Shown in pieces: positions 12,646 to 26,200 of a stretch of DNA of 64,000 nt. Both the position numbers and the translations under genes were made by a program. The stretch is from Climacteris rufus (Eukaryota > Chordata > Aves > Passeriformes > Climacteridae). The DNA is taken from positions 108,794 to 172,793 of the forward strand of contig VZRZ01002084.1 in the NCBI GenBank assembly GCA_013398175.1, in the 5' to 3' direction. The notes beneath the pieces were generated by a model. The model was not told where the DNA came from and made no database searches. It saw only the letters and a list, made by a program, of their open reading frames with translations. Every line of letters starts with the position of its first letter. The first letter of the stretch is position 1.

Positions 12646-15600
12646 ATCTAGCTCAAACCATCTGCTGCTCTGAAGTCACTGGTATCTTTCCTTCAAGGAG
12701 GTTGAAAAATGTTTCTTAACAAAAATGAAGGAAACATTGAGAAACTACTACCCTTACCCGATTTCAGTCTGGTACGGCCACTACTGTGGCCCCAGCAGTT
12801 TTCATTGTTGTATTTAAACAGAATTTATAAAAAAAAAATCCTACCTAAAGTTTCCTCTCATGCCTTAAAGACTTGTACTTAGTTCTAAAACAGAAGACAA
12901 CAGTTACAAAAATGAACCCTAGAAAACCCTAGTGATTATCAGCTAGAATAACCCATTCCCCTTAGATCCTTTCCCATTCTTTTTTTTTTTTTCCTCTGAC
13001 CTCTATCCAAATTTTTTAAATTATATGTTTTGAAGGTCTGCAGACTTGTATGTCTTGTAGCTGATTTTGGATAAAACATCAGGTTGAATTCCTTCATCGC
13101 AGCTTCCACTCAGTCTCCCTTCCTTCCTGTAGTCCAAGCTCAATAGCTCAGTTTTCTGCAGTGCAGATGGAGAGGGAGGCAGTAATTTATAGGGAAAGGT
13201 AATTGGTTTCTCTTGCAGATCACTGGTTTCATGCTTCTAATAAGACATCCATCACCAACCAGTTGTTAGTTTCCATCTTCAGATAGTTTTAATGCCATGT
13301 GTATCTCCTCTTCTGCCAAAAATATTGCAGTGACCTTTTTTGAGATGGCAACAGCCTGGACATCGTTAGCCAGATCCACACCTGAAAGGAAAACCTGTAG
13401 GTTTTTGACCAAGCCAAGGCGAGAAAACACTAGTGTGGCTAAAAGTGCTACCAAAAGCATCTGTTGCTGTAAAAAGCAATAAAAAGCTGTAAACCATGAA
13501 CATAGAGCAGATGCACAGTCTTGGTTGGCTGGTCAGTGCCAACCCTGCCAGCTTCGAGTTCTTTTCCAAGCCTGTCGGCAGCGCCTCTGTGTTGTGTGGG
13601 CTGAGCCTTGGATTTCTCAGGCCCTCACACTCTGATCCTGCTGAGCCACAGGAACTGGAAACACACAAAGGGACACCGTGTGCCAACCCCATGGACACAC
13701 TGAGCACAGGGACTGGCCATACCGAGTGTTAGTCCCACAAAAGACGGGCATCCTGTGAACAATTTCTTGATGGACTTCTCTCAATAATTGCATGAATGTG
13801 TTGTATTTTGTCCTGTATTAGGCAGATCTAGGCTGGATGCAAAAGGTGTGGCCACACCATCTTCTGTTTACTTCCCTGTGACTGACTAACATGAAGTCCA
13901 AAGCATTTCTGTGGCATCATTAAATCAACCATCTTTACTTAATTAAACAGCAAACAATCAATGTATTGCCTGCCAATAGTATCAGTCCAAACTGAAGAGT
14001 TGGAACCTTAGAGATTTGGCTCACTGAAAAATCAGTGGTGGAAAAAAAAAAATCTCAAATGAAACTTGATCTGACTCCATTTCTTCCCAGCTGGCTCATC
14101 ATTCACAAGGTGCAAGGACCACATCCCCAGTGGTGCACTGAGCACCCCCAGGACTGTTCTCAGCAGCAGACAGGGGGTGAGCCACCTTCATCCACGGTAT
14201 TACCTTCCCTCTCCCCCCAGCTCACAGTGGCTGCAGGAAAACAGCCAGCTGGGAATGGTCTCTAGGCTCTCCTGACTCCCAAAACACACCTGCAGACTGT
14301 GATATTAGGATGCGCTGAAGGCTTGCCAGTAACTGTTCTAATAAATTAACAATACAGATGATTAAGTTTCAAGCACTAGGAACATACCTTAGCACTGTAA
14401 CAGATATACTACAGTAGATATAGCCAAGCAGCCTAAATTCTGGACAAAAAGCTCTGTATTGTCAGCCTACAGTAACTGTTATCTGGTATCTCACACACCC
14501 TCGCTTTTGATTTCTGAGGCACACTAGAAGCTGCCACATCAATACACCACATAGTTAGGCAGAAGTTTGGTCTGTGTTGGACATTCCTGGTTGGTAATTT
14601 ACCCTCCATTTAGTTCTTTCTCTGTTTCATCTCCTAGTCTTAGCCATGGCCAAAAGCAATGCTTGAAGTCCACAAAGAGTTTAAATTATACTGCTGATAC
14701 TGAAATTATAGTGTTCATGTTTTAAATTACACTTCCAACTTGTACATTACCTTTCCTTATTCATCAGGATCACACCCATGGGGCTTTCCCTTTCTGCAAT
14801 TGGTGCCAATTGAGTGAAAATGCTTTCCTTCTGCCTGACCCTTGCAATCTGCTCTGATGAGCAGCACGGTGTGATCAGGTATCACAGGGCCCATGTGATG
14901 CCTTCTTGAGTTGTTTTTACTGTACTGAAACTGCCACTGCTCCTGTGCTCTCTGCACTGTGTTGGGAATTACATTGTATTTGACAAATTCTGCCCTCTGT
15001 AGATTATCCTGTACACCCAAATGGTAAGGCATAATAATAGCAAGAGCAAAAACTGCTCCCAAACCCTTCTGTATATCATTCATAAGCATAATGGAGCTCA
15101 GTGTTCAGTTCTGCTCTTGAAGATTCTTCTTACCAGGTGTTTTTTACTAGTCTGACTAACTGTGCTCACAGCTCTCATGCTCATTAGGAACTCGTTGTGC
15201 TTGGTGTACACTCAATCTCGTGTTCATTATGAACTGTTGTGGTGCTCTTTGTCTCTTGCCCTCAATCCCCTGTCCTGCTGATGGTTATTTATGGGGCAAT
15301 CCCATCAGAACTCACGGGCCACTGTGTTAACTGAGACCTGCCAACCAAACTGCATTTATGGATAAGATATTGAGAGGGGAGAAGTCCCTGCACATGTCAT
15401 TTTAGCTTCTGTTATACCATAGATCAGTTTTGTAATACATATATAAATGGGAATATGATTTACTAATCATTTATTATCCACAACTCTCTAGCATGTTTAT
15501 ATGAAACCCACAAATATACTTTAAAGTTGATAAAAAATGCTTACATGTAGCATTACTTAAATGAGCATCATTACCAAATGATAGAGGGTTTTAAAGGTTT

Positions 15601-18528
15601 GTTTTGTTATATTTTGTTTTATTTCTCTCTTTTATGCAATTGAATTTTCTTTTGCACATATTTAAAAATTGAACCTTTAAAGTTTCCATGGGTACAGTAA
15701 TTTGATTTGATGGGGTTGCAGCAGGACTTCTCCACTGGTCCATGATGGAAGACCAGTATCTATTTTCTACCTCAGAAAAGGATTTCTTGACCCCATGTGA
15801 CTTTCCTTTTCATCACCCAATTTCCAGGTTACTCTCTGGTGTAACTGTATTTATGATTCTCGAATTGTCCACGTGGCCTAGGAGCCACTGTAAACTTCTG
15901 GGTATTTGTGAATGTCGCTGGCACAGCTGGTCTGCAGTGCTGCACAACAGATTGATAATCACTTGGCAGGTAGCAGCTGTGGGGTATTTTCTGTATCTGT
16001 TTCTCACCTGCTGACATCTACTTGATAAACCTTGGGAACAAAAACTGTTGTTCATTTCAACTGTGTGTTGTGCATCATTGAGCCAGCCAAACGACCTCAT
16101 CCTTATGGTGGAAAATGGCTGTGCAATAGTGCAGCTGGCATAGCTTTTTCTGCTCATGCATTATAATTCTGAGGGTAAAAAACCCCCCAAAACTGCACCC
16201 ACCTCACCTCTTCCTGCCAAAACAACCATTCACTGTGTTACTTTCAGCAAGCATTGTGTTGCTGAGGAGGTAAAGTTATGTCCCTCAGTTCTTGTGCCAT
16301 GGGACACAGCTGATTTTCTTAGGTAACTTCACCAAGCAAGTGCTTTAACACCAACATGTTATCAAAATCAGTGTCTCTGTCACCTCAGTTGATGGTCTTG
16401 GCACAGAGACTAAAGACTGAAGAGGTCTGGAAATCCAAATTCCAGGGAAATGTTGAGTGTGAAGGGTTAATTACATAGACAGGGCATGCGTCCAAATTGT
16501 AGTTGAGTGGTTCATTTTTTGCTTGACACTTCTGTCAGTTCTGTTTTGGTTTTCCCAGCTGTTCTAGGGAAGACACTCTTGCTGTGCAGTGTACAAAAAG
16601 GCAGGCAAGGACCAGCCTGGGTCAGGAGAGAGGCAGTCGGGGGCCTTACCCCCACTCTGTCCCAGCTCGTGTGTTGTCCCTTCCTGTAGCATGTGAGAAA
16701 GTGGCTGTGCTGGCCTGGAGGGTCCCTCTCTACTCATCCCATGTGCTTCATTTGGCAGAGCAAATCTACTTCTTTCCCCTCCTCACCATGGCAGAACGTA
16801 CTAGTTGTGACTATGGTTTTGGTTTTTTTGCTTAGGGTTTTATTTTTGCAAGTCACTTGTGGTGAAAAAGGCTATGCATTTCCAAGAAAGTGAAGCTGAC
16901 AAACAAAAATAGATAATCTGTCCTTCAGGTGAGCTTTCTCTACAGTACATTGCGTGAGTTCTTGGAGCCTTGTGGGGAAGAACAGAACAAATTGCATAGT
17001 CAGGGACTTAATAATTCTTAGGTATGAATCATTGCTGTCAGAGTTTCTATGGGAACAGAGAAATAAGTGAATATTTAGGCTATTTTCACATTCATTCTAA
17101 CAGAACATCCAGAGGTTGTGCAATGTCTAGAAGCATGCAAAAAAATAAATAATTGTATTATTTAGATTTCACTAGTTACTGTTACTGGGTTTTTTTGAAA
17201 AGTATGTTTTATACAACTTAGTCACAAAACATTTAAAATCAACAGAAGACAAACAGGACATTTGGCTGTAAGTTCAGAACAATGAACTCACAAGGTTTAT
17301 TTTTATATGCAAGTTCAGCCTGGATGCATGCCATGTAACACAAAAATCCAGTTACCACTTAATGCCTTTTTTCTCCCCCCTTGAAGTGATGAGGGCATCT
17401 GGATCCCATTTTAAATTGCAAACTAGGCTTTTTAGCTTTTTAAAACAATTTGCATAGCTTGAACTAATTAGTGCTTTGGTTGATGTGTAGGCAGTAAAAC
17501 AACATGACCCCAAGCATGAGAGAGGTGAAGGAGAGCTGCATGAATTTTGGCATTTCCCAACTTTTGAGAGCTTGAATTGGCTACTCAAACATTTCAGTGT
17601 AAGCAGGGTATACACACAGCAGAAGTCATGAAGTAATACTAGAAGGAGACCCCCAGGATAACCTATGTGTGTTTCCCAGCATCGTAAATAAAATCTCACA
17701 GAGCCTAAATACACAGCCTAATGTTCTGTTACCCTGAGCAAAGCCAACAGCCTCAGCCAGATGCATCTGTCCCTCTTGAGCTGAGCTGTTCTCTGCAGTC
17801 CCTGAAGCACATGTGAGCTCCTGACTCCAGAGGTCTAATTTCTGTAATCTGCACTATTTCTGCTGATATTGGGCTGATGTCCCTCAGTTCCAGCTGGCTA
17901 GGCCAGCTTTGGCCAATGCCCAGCCAATTTCCTCTCTGGTTTTGAAGTTATGTTTTCCTCTCTCCAGTCACAGTCAAATCTCTGCAAGCAAGCCTGTGGT
18001 TATGTTGAAGAATAAATAAAATGTGTTTTATGGCTAAATTACCACTGGAGTGGGTGCTGCAGGGAATCAGAAGCCCTCAGTTGTATGAAATGGTAAAAAA
18101 CAGAAGGAACAGATAACTTCTACTCAAGTTTGTGTGAAAATGAGGAAATCTGAACTGTACCTTTCCAAACCCAAGTATCAGATGCATATTCCTAAAAGGT
18201 ATGCCTTGGCTTAGGGTTTGCCCAGGTTACAGCACTTTGCAGCACAGTAATGAGAATGATGGGGAGGGATTGTCTTGCTTGAGTGTAGGGCTACAGAGCA
18301 GTGAGGCATTTCTGCAGAGCTGTGCAGGAACTCAAGTTCCAGTGACACATTTTGATTTCATGATACAGCTTGTTCTGCCAAAAGCATTCTGGCATTTATG
18401 TCATGCTACCCTTCAACCTTCTGCAGCCTGCAATTCTTCACAGACAGCTTCACTACAATTAGAGCTTTTTTTCAGAATATGGCAAAATGCATTCCCTGAA
18501 TTCCAGAGACTGGGGAATGACTGTTGCT
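12646..18528. other. unannotated single-copy sequence
   Basis: No recognisable gene or mobile element. A 110-codon minus-strand frame at 14757-15089 and a 113-codon minus-strand frame at 13366-13707 were inspected and matched no family known to me. Short poly-T and poly-A tracts occur, for example near 12980 and 14042. Confidence 0.55.
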
Positions 18529-18590
18529 TGAAGAAAGTGTTGCTGGATTTTCTTAAGCATGAAGAAAGTGTTGCTGGATTTTCTTAAGCA
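18529..18590. repeat. perfect 31-bp tandem duplication
   Basis: Two adjacent identical 31-base copies lie at 18529-18559 and 18560-18590. Each begins TGAAGAAAGTGTTGCTGG and ends TTCTTAAGCA. Perfect identity implies a recent duplication, possibly still polymorphic. It falls inside an otherwise unremarkable open frame. Confidence 0.95.
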
Positions 18591-18811
18591 CGGACAAAAC
18601 CTTGCTCTTTTTTTGTTCACAGAAATTGTTAAAATTATTTAAGCAAAATGTTCTGAAGCATTTTTCTTTCATGCAGATACTTGCTTGGCACCAGGAAATG
18701 ATGACCCCCTGCAACAACACTGTCAGAGGGCAGAGGAGCTGGGAAGCAGCTCTACAATGCTGCAGTGCAGCCCTGAGATGGGAGTGGGCAACCAGCTGAA
18801 CAACTACACAA
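18591..18811. other. short spacer before CR1
   Basis: Sequence between the tandem duplication and the CR1 fragment. Its right part becomes GC-richer and may hold the badly worn start of the same CR1 copy. Nothing else was seen. Confidence 0.4.
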
Positions 18812-19410
18812 GCCTGTGGTGTGCCCTGACAGCAAAGGGATCCAGCAGCTCCTGAACTGTGTGACCAGGGCTACAGCTCAAAGGTCAAGGGAAGGAATTG
18901 TCCCCCTCTGTGTGGCACTTGTCAGACCACATCCAAATACTGAGTCCAATTTTGAGATCCCACACAGGAAAGACGTGGACAGTTGGAGGGATCTCAAAGG
19001 AGAGCCCCAGGGTGGTAGGGCTGGCACATTTGCCCCATGAGGAGAGGCTGGGGAGGTTGGGCTGGGTCTGCCTGGAAGAGGGATGGCTTGGGGGCATTTG
19101 ACAGTTCCCAGCACCAACAAAGGATCATGAGAGAGACAGAATGGGGCTCCTCACAATGGTACAGGATGGGGAGGGGGGCAAGAAGCAACAGCCCCAAGTT
19201 GGAATGAGAGAGGTTCAGGCTGAGTATAGAGAGAGAAATTTTCCCCATGAGAAGGCCACTCACCCTGAGTGGCTGTGCTGCCTCCATTCCTGGAGGGTTT
19301 TGTTTTCACTGATCCAAGCCCTGACCAGCCTGGTCTGACCCCAGCTCTGGCCCTGCTTTGGGCAGGAGGGTAGACTGAGTCTCTCCCAATCTCATTTAAC
19401 CTGTCATCTT
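18812..19410 (+). mobile_element. 5'-truncated CR1 LINE, plus strand
   Basis: The order of landmarks follows the avian CR1 3' region. First comes a stretch equivalent to the C-terminal end of the ORF2 reverse transcriptase, with conceptual residues reading like the family's IVPL(Y/C)xALVRPH block near 18893-18935. Next is the segment with GAGGAGAGGCTGGGGAGGTTGGG, and then the GGGCAGGAGGGTAGACT block near the 3' end. It is heavily mutated and has no intact frame. The 3' octamer tail is not evident, so the last bases may be lost or belong to a different CR1 subfamily. Boundaries are approximate. Confidence 0.85.
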
Positions 19411-20207
19411 CTGATCTTAACCAGCTGAAAACTGGGTCCTGCTCTAAACACACTTAACAAGTGGCAGTGCTGCCAAGCTGACAGCAGCTGCACTGAGCCT
19501 GAGATCACTCGCTGCAGATGTGATGGACAGCATCCAACCAGCAAATGGCAGGCCACCTTATTCTTCCCTTTTCACTTTTTAAAAGTATTTGAGAAGCTTT
19601 TGAGGTCTGTGAGTCTTCCAGATATAAACTTAACTACCCAAGTTCATCTGTAAAAACCATATATGGCCTTAAGCAACTGTGCTCAGGTCAAGGCAATGTT
19701 ATATTTTACTATATGCTATTTGATACGGCTTAGATTTGTAAATTGAGAAATACTATAGCAGCCCTTGCCAGGGCTGAGCAATCCAAGAAATATTAAGTTT
19801 AAAGATGATTCAGATCTGAACACTGGAGCTGTATCTACAGTCTTGCACACCATCCATCTTTCCTTAGTATGTATCACTGTTACTGTTTGTTATGACAGCT
19901 ACGTTATTTGTGGGGTAACGGAACATTATAAAATGAAGCAAAGCTGTTTAAAGTATCAAAATTCCCTTATTGTGTGTACTTTTGTCTTAGGTTTCACTAT
20001 TTTTTGGGTCATCTAGCATGTACATTTGTATACCACAGACATGATAAATCTGTATATTGATCTTTGTGACCTGCATTCTGCATTTGCCCTGCCTCATGCG
20101 ATCTCAGTATTTCCATGGCAAAAAAAAACAAAACAAAAAAACAAAACCAACCAGAAGACTCAATGTAGAAAATTTAAGGCATTTACTGTGTTTATAAATC
20201 TCACTAT
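19411..20207. other. unannotated sequence
   Basis: No gene or clear mobile element. An A-rich low-complexity patch lies at about 20119-20148. Confidence 0.55.
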
Positions 20208-20315
20208 GGGCCTGATCTTGTAATTCCTTTACTTGGTTAAATTTTCATTATTCATCTAAGGACTGCTGCCAGAGCGTAACATTGCACGTAAGGGAAGATT
20301 TGTAACATCAGGCCC
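20208..20315. repeat. ancient palindromic repeat with 9-bp terminal inverted repeats
   Basis: The segment starts GGGCCTGAT (20208-20216) and ends with its exact reverse complement ATCAGGCCC (20307-20315). The left arm continues CTTGTAATTCCTTTACTTGG, and the interior has CTAAGGACTGC. This resembles an old palindromic repeat I associate with bird, turtle and crocodile non-coding DNA (a GGCCTGAT...CCTTACTCAGG-type arm). I do not assert a family name. Interior pairing is now poor, which fits great age. Confidence 0.55.
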
Positions 20316-21180
20316 CAGTGACATGTTAACATTAGCAGCAATCATCCCTGTCTTCCATCAAGGGGAGGAAGTCATGGAAATGAAACAAAAAGTTCTTGTC
20401 AAAATGATTAAATTGTCTGCTGGGGGAAACCAGAGCATCACACAGGGAAGCTGCAGGTGTGCTGAGAACAGCGCTGTGCCCCGCGGAGAGGCAGAGGGCC
20501 AGGGGAGGGCAATTGCAGGAGCCTGGCCTCAGCTGGAAGGAGAGCAGGTGCCACAATGCAGGGGACCTGGGGGAAAATCTGGTGGGGAAAGAGGCAGCTA
20601 CAGGGATCAGTAGGAAAGCAGCAGCATTTTGAAGAACTGTTCAAAGTTCAACTGTACATTAGTCCATGTCAAGGCATGTACTGGTTTATTATTCTTACTC
20701 CATTATTATTGTTATTATTTGTTTTATTACTCCTTCTAGTTTGATTCTAAACAAACAAACAAACACACCAACGAATAGTAACCTAAAAGGACACCTTCAA
20801 GGCCTGGGCACTCTTTGTGCCCTGCCACAGTAGACCTGAACCTCCCTCCTCTCACCATTAGCACCATCCAGGAGCCAAAGAAGGCTTTCATTGCCTCCCC
20901 ATGAGGGTGTAAAGGCAAATTAGGAACAGCCTGTGTGGATGAACAACTCCCCAAGCCATGCCCAGCCCCAGGAGGGGATGGCACAGGAGCAGCCTGAGGA
21001 CATCCAGCCAGGCCTGCAGGAGCGGGGAGGGCACTGGCGAGAGTGCTTGGTGCTGGGGGGTTGAAGAGGGAACCTGGCACCATCTGCAAATCCCAACCTA
21101 GCCATTCCCACAAAACCTGAGAACAACTCCTCATCCTCACTGTCTCTCATGGGAATTAAAACAAGTCTCAAGTCTGGCTT
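20316..21180. other. GC-richer unannotated stretch
   Basis: GC-rich patches occur at 20440-20610 and 20790-21110, divided by an AT-rich section. A short (AAAC)n run lies at 20749-20764. Overlapping open frames are present on both strands (up to 134 codons) but none has a recognisable domain. An unknown or worn repeat is possible. Confidence 0.45.
20749..20764 (+). repeat. (AAAC)n microsatellite
   Basis: About four tandem AAAC units. Confidence 0.9.
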
Positions 21181-21900
21181 AACAGATTTTCCTAGCCAAA
21201 ACCGTAAGGAAACAAAACAAGTTTATTAGGAACAATTATCTGCACCTTAGCTGTTGCTTATCTGTGAGAGGATGCAGTAAATCAGATTAATCTGAGGATA
21301 GAGGAGGCGAGATTATGCTCTCTGCTGTTGTTTGTTTAGTTTAGATGAGTTGCTAGATGCTTTCAAGTTTCAATTTTTGAATCTGCTGCCAAAGGGGTGG
21401 GGAGATGTATATGAGAGCCAGCATGACTGATGTGAATGCTCTTGGCTGTATCATTTCGATTCTCCATCGTTTCCCCAGTTTTGAGCTCTTGTTAGCTCCA
21501 TTAGAATCACCTTATGCATACTGCCACCACCTCTATATTTTTGAAGAAAATTACATTTTTGACACATAAGAGTGGTCAGGAAGTCAAAGAAGACACTGAA
21601 CTCTCCTGATTAATGTATTTGCATTACATATAATTTTGCGAGCTGTGCTGGAGATTAAAAATAAGGCAGGTGTCTTTTCTCTTTTAACCTCCTCTGCCAT
21701 AAGGAGAAATTCTCATGAATTTTCTTGACTCCCCTGAACAAAATTAATTACTTCTGAAAAACTGCTCTCTGGGAGGCCTAATTATCTTTTTATCTGTGCT
21801 TCTGACATATTCCTAATCTGATGTTGATCTAAAGGATTTCAGAATCTGTACTTCTTTTTTCCTCAAAAACCTGCTGCCTCTCTAAGAGAGATTTGAAGAA
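21181..21900. promoter_or_regulatory. candidate regulatory block (inferred)
   Basis: This repeat-free AT-rich stretch is dense in transcription-factor-like words. It has a 14-bp palindrome TCAGATTAATCTGA at 21282-21295 (paired GATTA cores), an octamer ATTTGCAT at about 21619-21626, TTAATTA near 21743, and several CTAATTA or TAATCTG words. The lack of open frames and the motif density resemble developmental enhancers, but motif words alone are weak evidence. A 14-bp palindrome is expected a few times per 64 kb by chance. Confidence 0.25.
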
Positions 21901-23244
21901 GCAATGGCTCAGAACCCCTTATTTCTAACTTTCTGAGCAGCCCTCAAATTTAATAGCAGCCTGCTGCCAAGGAACAGCAAACTGTGCCAATAAGGGATGT
22001 GGTGCCATAGGAGGGAGTCAGGCTATGGGGTGCATGAACCTCTGTGCCAAAACTAGGAATGGAATGGCCCTGCCTGCTGTGCTGGGTAGAGGACAGGTGG
22101 TGTAACAGAGGTTTAGGGTCACTGCTTTATTACCTAATTTATTGTGGCATGGATTGCCAATCCTCTTGCAGTTTAACAGTCTCTTGGATCTGGCATGGGC
22201 TTGTGCAGCTGCTCAAGAAACTTTCAGTGCACTTACAGTGCAGATTTGCAATGGAGCTTCGAGTTAGGCTGTGCTCCTGTTTTTGGGGATACTGAAACTT
22301 GCCATTATTGTAGAAGGAAGTAACAGAAGGGAGACCAAGTGGTGATGTGGCTTATTTCTTTGTGCAGACGTCAGTGTCCCCATCAGGGTTTGCAGTAACA
22401 TACATATGAATATATATCTGCAGTAGAAGTTCAGGTTCAGTTTCCCCTGAAAGGAACCTGCTTTACATGTATCAGGGTTGTTCTGCAAATGGACTGATGG
22501 GTAAGCTGGGTCAGGGACAGGATTTACTTCAAACCACCTCACTGCTCTGGACCACAGGAGCCTTCAGGGCACAGCCTTTGTGCTGTGGAATGACTAACCC
22601 ATGTGAGTTAGGAGGTCAAAATCTGAAGCAGTGAATTAAGCTGATGCTTAAAATGGAGTTCATTACCATCTGTTTGCAAATACATTCTTTTTCTCTCAAA
22701 GAAACTTAAAATCAATTAAAAAATTATTTCCTGATAATAGCATTCATTTAAGTAGTTCTTAAAGAATTTCAGAATGCATCAGACTTTGGGATGACTTACA
22801 CGTTTCATAATTTCATGAACTGTATGATCTTCAAATCTCCACAATATCTGTGCTCCAGCAATATTTTCTTTCACTTTTTCATGGGGTGGAAGGGGCTGTT
22901 CCAGCCACCTCATTCAGCACAGCAATAAAGAGCCTTGCAAAGCTTTGTTCACTGACTTTCAGATGTTAGTTACTGGCTTCTAGGTCTGACAGGCAGTGAA
23001 TTGACACAAGAAGTGATGGCTCATACCTCGAGCAGAGCGGGGTCTGGTGTGCCAGCAGGAACACCATGAGTGACCTGGGTTTGTGAGCTCCTCTTCTAAC
23101 CCTGCAACTGAGTGGGCGTTATCAGAGAAAAAGAACAGAACTGGTGCTATACTCTTGCATTTAATTAGTATAAAAATCTAGCTCATTTGTGATGCTCAGA
23201 AATACTGAATGTCATGCCTTCCCAGAAGAGAGAGATTCTGATAG

Positions 23245-23258
23245 AAAAAAAAAAAAAA
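23245..23258 (+). repeat. poly-A tract
   Basis: A run of 14 A residues. No retroposon body was recognised upstream. Confidence 0.85.
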
Positions 23259-26200
23259 GGACATCTTTATCTTTTTCTTGCACCAGCATGCAAAGAAATT
23301 GTTTTGAAAAAGAAAATCTAATTAAAAACTGTTAACACAATCTTCGCAGCTGAGTCATATTCCCTGGTTCCTCATGCTTGTCCTGTTGTGTCAAACAATA
23401 AACATCTGACTCGAGAGAGAGGCTGCTGCTCCTAGGGCCAGCACCTGAGTGCTGGGTGTTATGCCATTCATTATCACAGCTGCTGAGGCCCTTTTCACAT
23501 CAGGCTCTGAGCCTTGATTTCTCTGCAGAACACTTTGCTCTTTTTTCTTTCCAGTTGCCTAAAATATTTTCTCTGTCTTCTTGTTGATGAGATTCTCAGA
23601 ACTGTGAAGACTGTGCAGAATTTGTAGGTGCAGTTTGTCATAACCTCAATTGCAGGTGTTTAGAAGCAAAGCTGGGCAGGGCACAGAGGTTGCCAGCACC
23701 ACTTTTCAGATCAGAGGAAGTCTATCTTTACCTGAAGAAGGAAAATGGAAATAAAAAGAAAAGGATTTTATTTGGAAGAATAGCAGAATGACCAGAACTC
23801 AACACAAGTGCTACTGCAAAGGCTACATAAAATATTGTGACCAGATGTGTATCTGTATTTATATATAATAGATAAAATGTTACTACCCTCTCATATAAAG
23901 ATGTTTAAAACCCACCTGCTTACAGTGGAGCTGATTTATTTTGCCAGTATTGGATTAACATACTTATTGACTGCTAGCTGTTTTGGGAGATTGATTTGTT
24001 TTGTTTGTTTGTTTTTTCAATATCAATTTAAGATACTAGAGTCATCAAAAACGACAGTGTGGTTAGTTATTTGACAGCTAATCAGCTGGGTTGAAATCCA
24101 ACCTAAAAGCCAAATAAATCATGGGGAGTCATTCCACTTACATTCTGGGTCAGATACTATATAGCTTATGTTGTTGATATTGAAATATCTTCCTAGAGTG
24201 TCACACAAGCTGTCACAATTTTATGTGGGGACAGAGCACATTTAATGATATTTCTGTTCAACAAGCCTAGTACCTGTCAAAATTTTGATTGCTGTCTTTT
24301 ATAAATTTGACACAAGGAAGTGTTCATTTATAGATGAATATTGCACTATAAAACCCTTAATAGAAGATAACCAGTGTCTTTGCTTCTATGGCTTTCTCAT
24401 TTTCTAAGGAATAAAGACTGGAATTATTTAATTCCTTTATAAAAGGTACTTTCCTACTAATCCAGTTTCCATGGGAGTATCATATTTAGACGAAAAACAA
24501 AAGAGAGGCAGTCCAAAGTGGATTAGCCAATATAAAATATTCCCAAAGACCATGAAATCCCAGTCTATCAGGGAGGGTGGACTAAGGCTCATGGTAATTC
24601 ACAAATATTCATCTCCTGCACAAGAGACCTGATGTGTTGGAAAGCTAATGGGATTGATGCAAAAGGGCAACATGGAAAAAACTGGCCTAGTTCCTGCAGC
24701 CATAGTATGTGTTAGATGTGCAGTGACATTATACTTGTTGAAATAAATTATTTAGGTCAGTCTGGGGGGTCAGCAGAGAAATTGCAATGGCTAGACATGA
24801 ACTGTCTTCCAACACTTGAAGTACCTTTTCTATTTGTTTGGGGTCTTTTTCAATTCCTGTTCTGTGAAAGTGGTACCAGATCACAATACTCAGCTGTTCC
24901 TGGATCTGGCTGACAAATGACACTTCTGCACAAGGGGAGAGGATTGCTTGTTCTGCATCTACATTGGTTTTTCATGTTTAATGGAAGGAAAGGGCTGCCT
25001 GTTTTCCATGAATAACAGCATGGTTATGATTAAATTGTTCTTTAGGTGTTGCCACAACCTGAGCTGGTCCTTTAAAGGATTTGGGTTAAACTTTCCCCAT
25101 GTAGTCTCTTGAGCCTGAACAGTCTGGTCCAGGGAATAAGAGTTTAGCAATCAATATCCCTATCTATATAGTAACTGGTGTAAACATGTTTGGATTTGCA
25201 GTCATGGTATGTTTCTGGTTGTATGTCTGAAAAAATGTTTTGTTTCCTAAGTTGTTTTTTCAGTATGTGCTTAGCATTTTTCTAAACCAGAAGCAATAAG
25301 TCAGTGTCCATAATGACTGTCAAAAAGACACAGACATTTTCTAGTACTTATAGAGGATGTGCATTATACATGACTGCTGACATAAAAATCTAGCTCTATG
25401 CAAAATCTGATTAAAAAAAAAAATCTGTTTTAGCAGTCAGGGGCCCAGCCTAGAATATTTTGTTCTCTTATTTTTATATCTGAAGAGCTAAATCTGTGGT
25501 TACTAGGAGTACTTTCTGCACAGCTCCTTCCTCCTGTACTTGCATCTCCCTCAAGGTCCTTGAATCTCCACAGGAGCCTTTCTCAAAGGGTGTTTGTTCT
25601 TCCAAGTCCACCCCGGGAGCAGATCACCCTGCAGCTATGTAGATTGCATGTTAGACTTTCATTTCATTCAGTTCCAGTATTTGTCATTCACTCTACTTCC
25701 AACTAATTTTCTCCCTATTTTTTATGTACAAAAGAGTTTTATGTTGTTGGATAACGTTGGTTTAGAGCAGGATGTGAGAGTAAGAGGGCAAAAGAGCCAT
25801 AAGCCTTCAACCAGCCAGGACAGTAGTGGATAGTAGAGACAATATTTCTGGGATTTTCAGCCTTCTGAGAAGTGCACAAAAAGAAACAAGTTTTATATTT
25901 CTGTCCTTGAAAATTTAGGTAATATGCACCCAATGAAATTAGGCCATGGGCTCCACTAATTCTAGTTACCTTGCAGAGAGAAGCAGAAAATATTAGCAGT
26001 ATTGATAAAGTTGAGCTTTCAGTTTAAGCCAATTCCTACAGAGAAGTGAATGTTCTCTCCTTGTGAAGAAAATTGCTTCAATTTAAAGGCATTGAATGAT
26101 TAATCATTTGTTACTTGTCTCACTTGCAAATACTGCTGATGGTTAAATTTATATAAACTGACTCTCTAAGAAATAAGTGGTTAAAATCTCTTAAAGTTTT

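Noticed and set aside
14757..15089. 110-codon minus-strand frame that looked protein-like at first
   Set aside because: No family recognised, no upstream continuation in frame, and no other retroviral or LINE features nearby.
18201..18587. 128-codon plus-strand frame
   Set aside because: Its C-terminal end is made by the 31-bp tandem duplication and it shows no domain.
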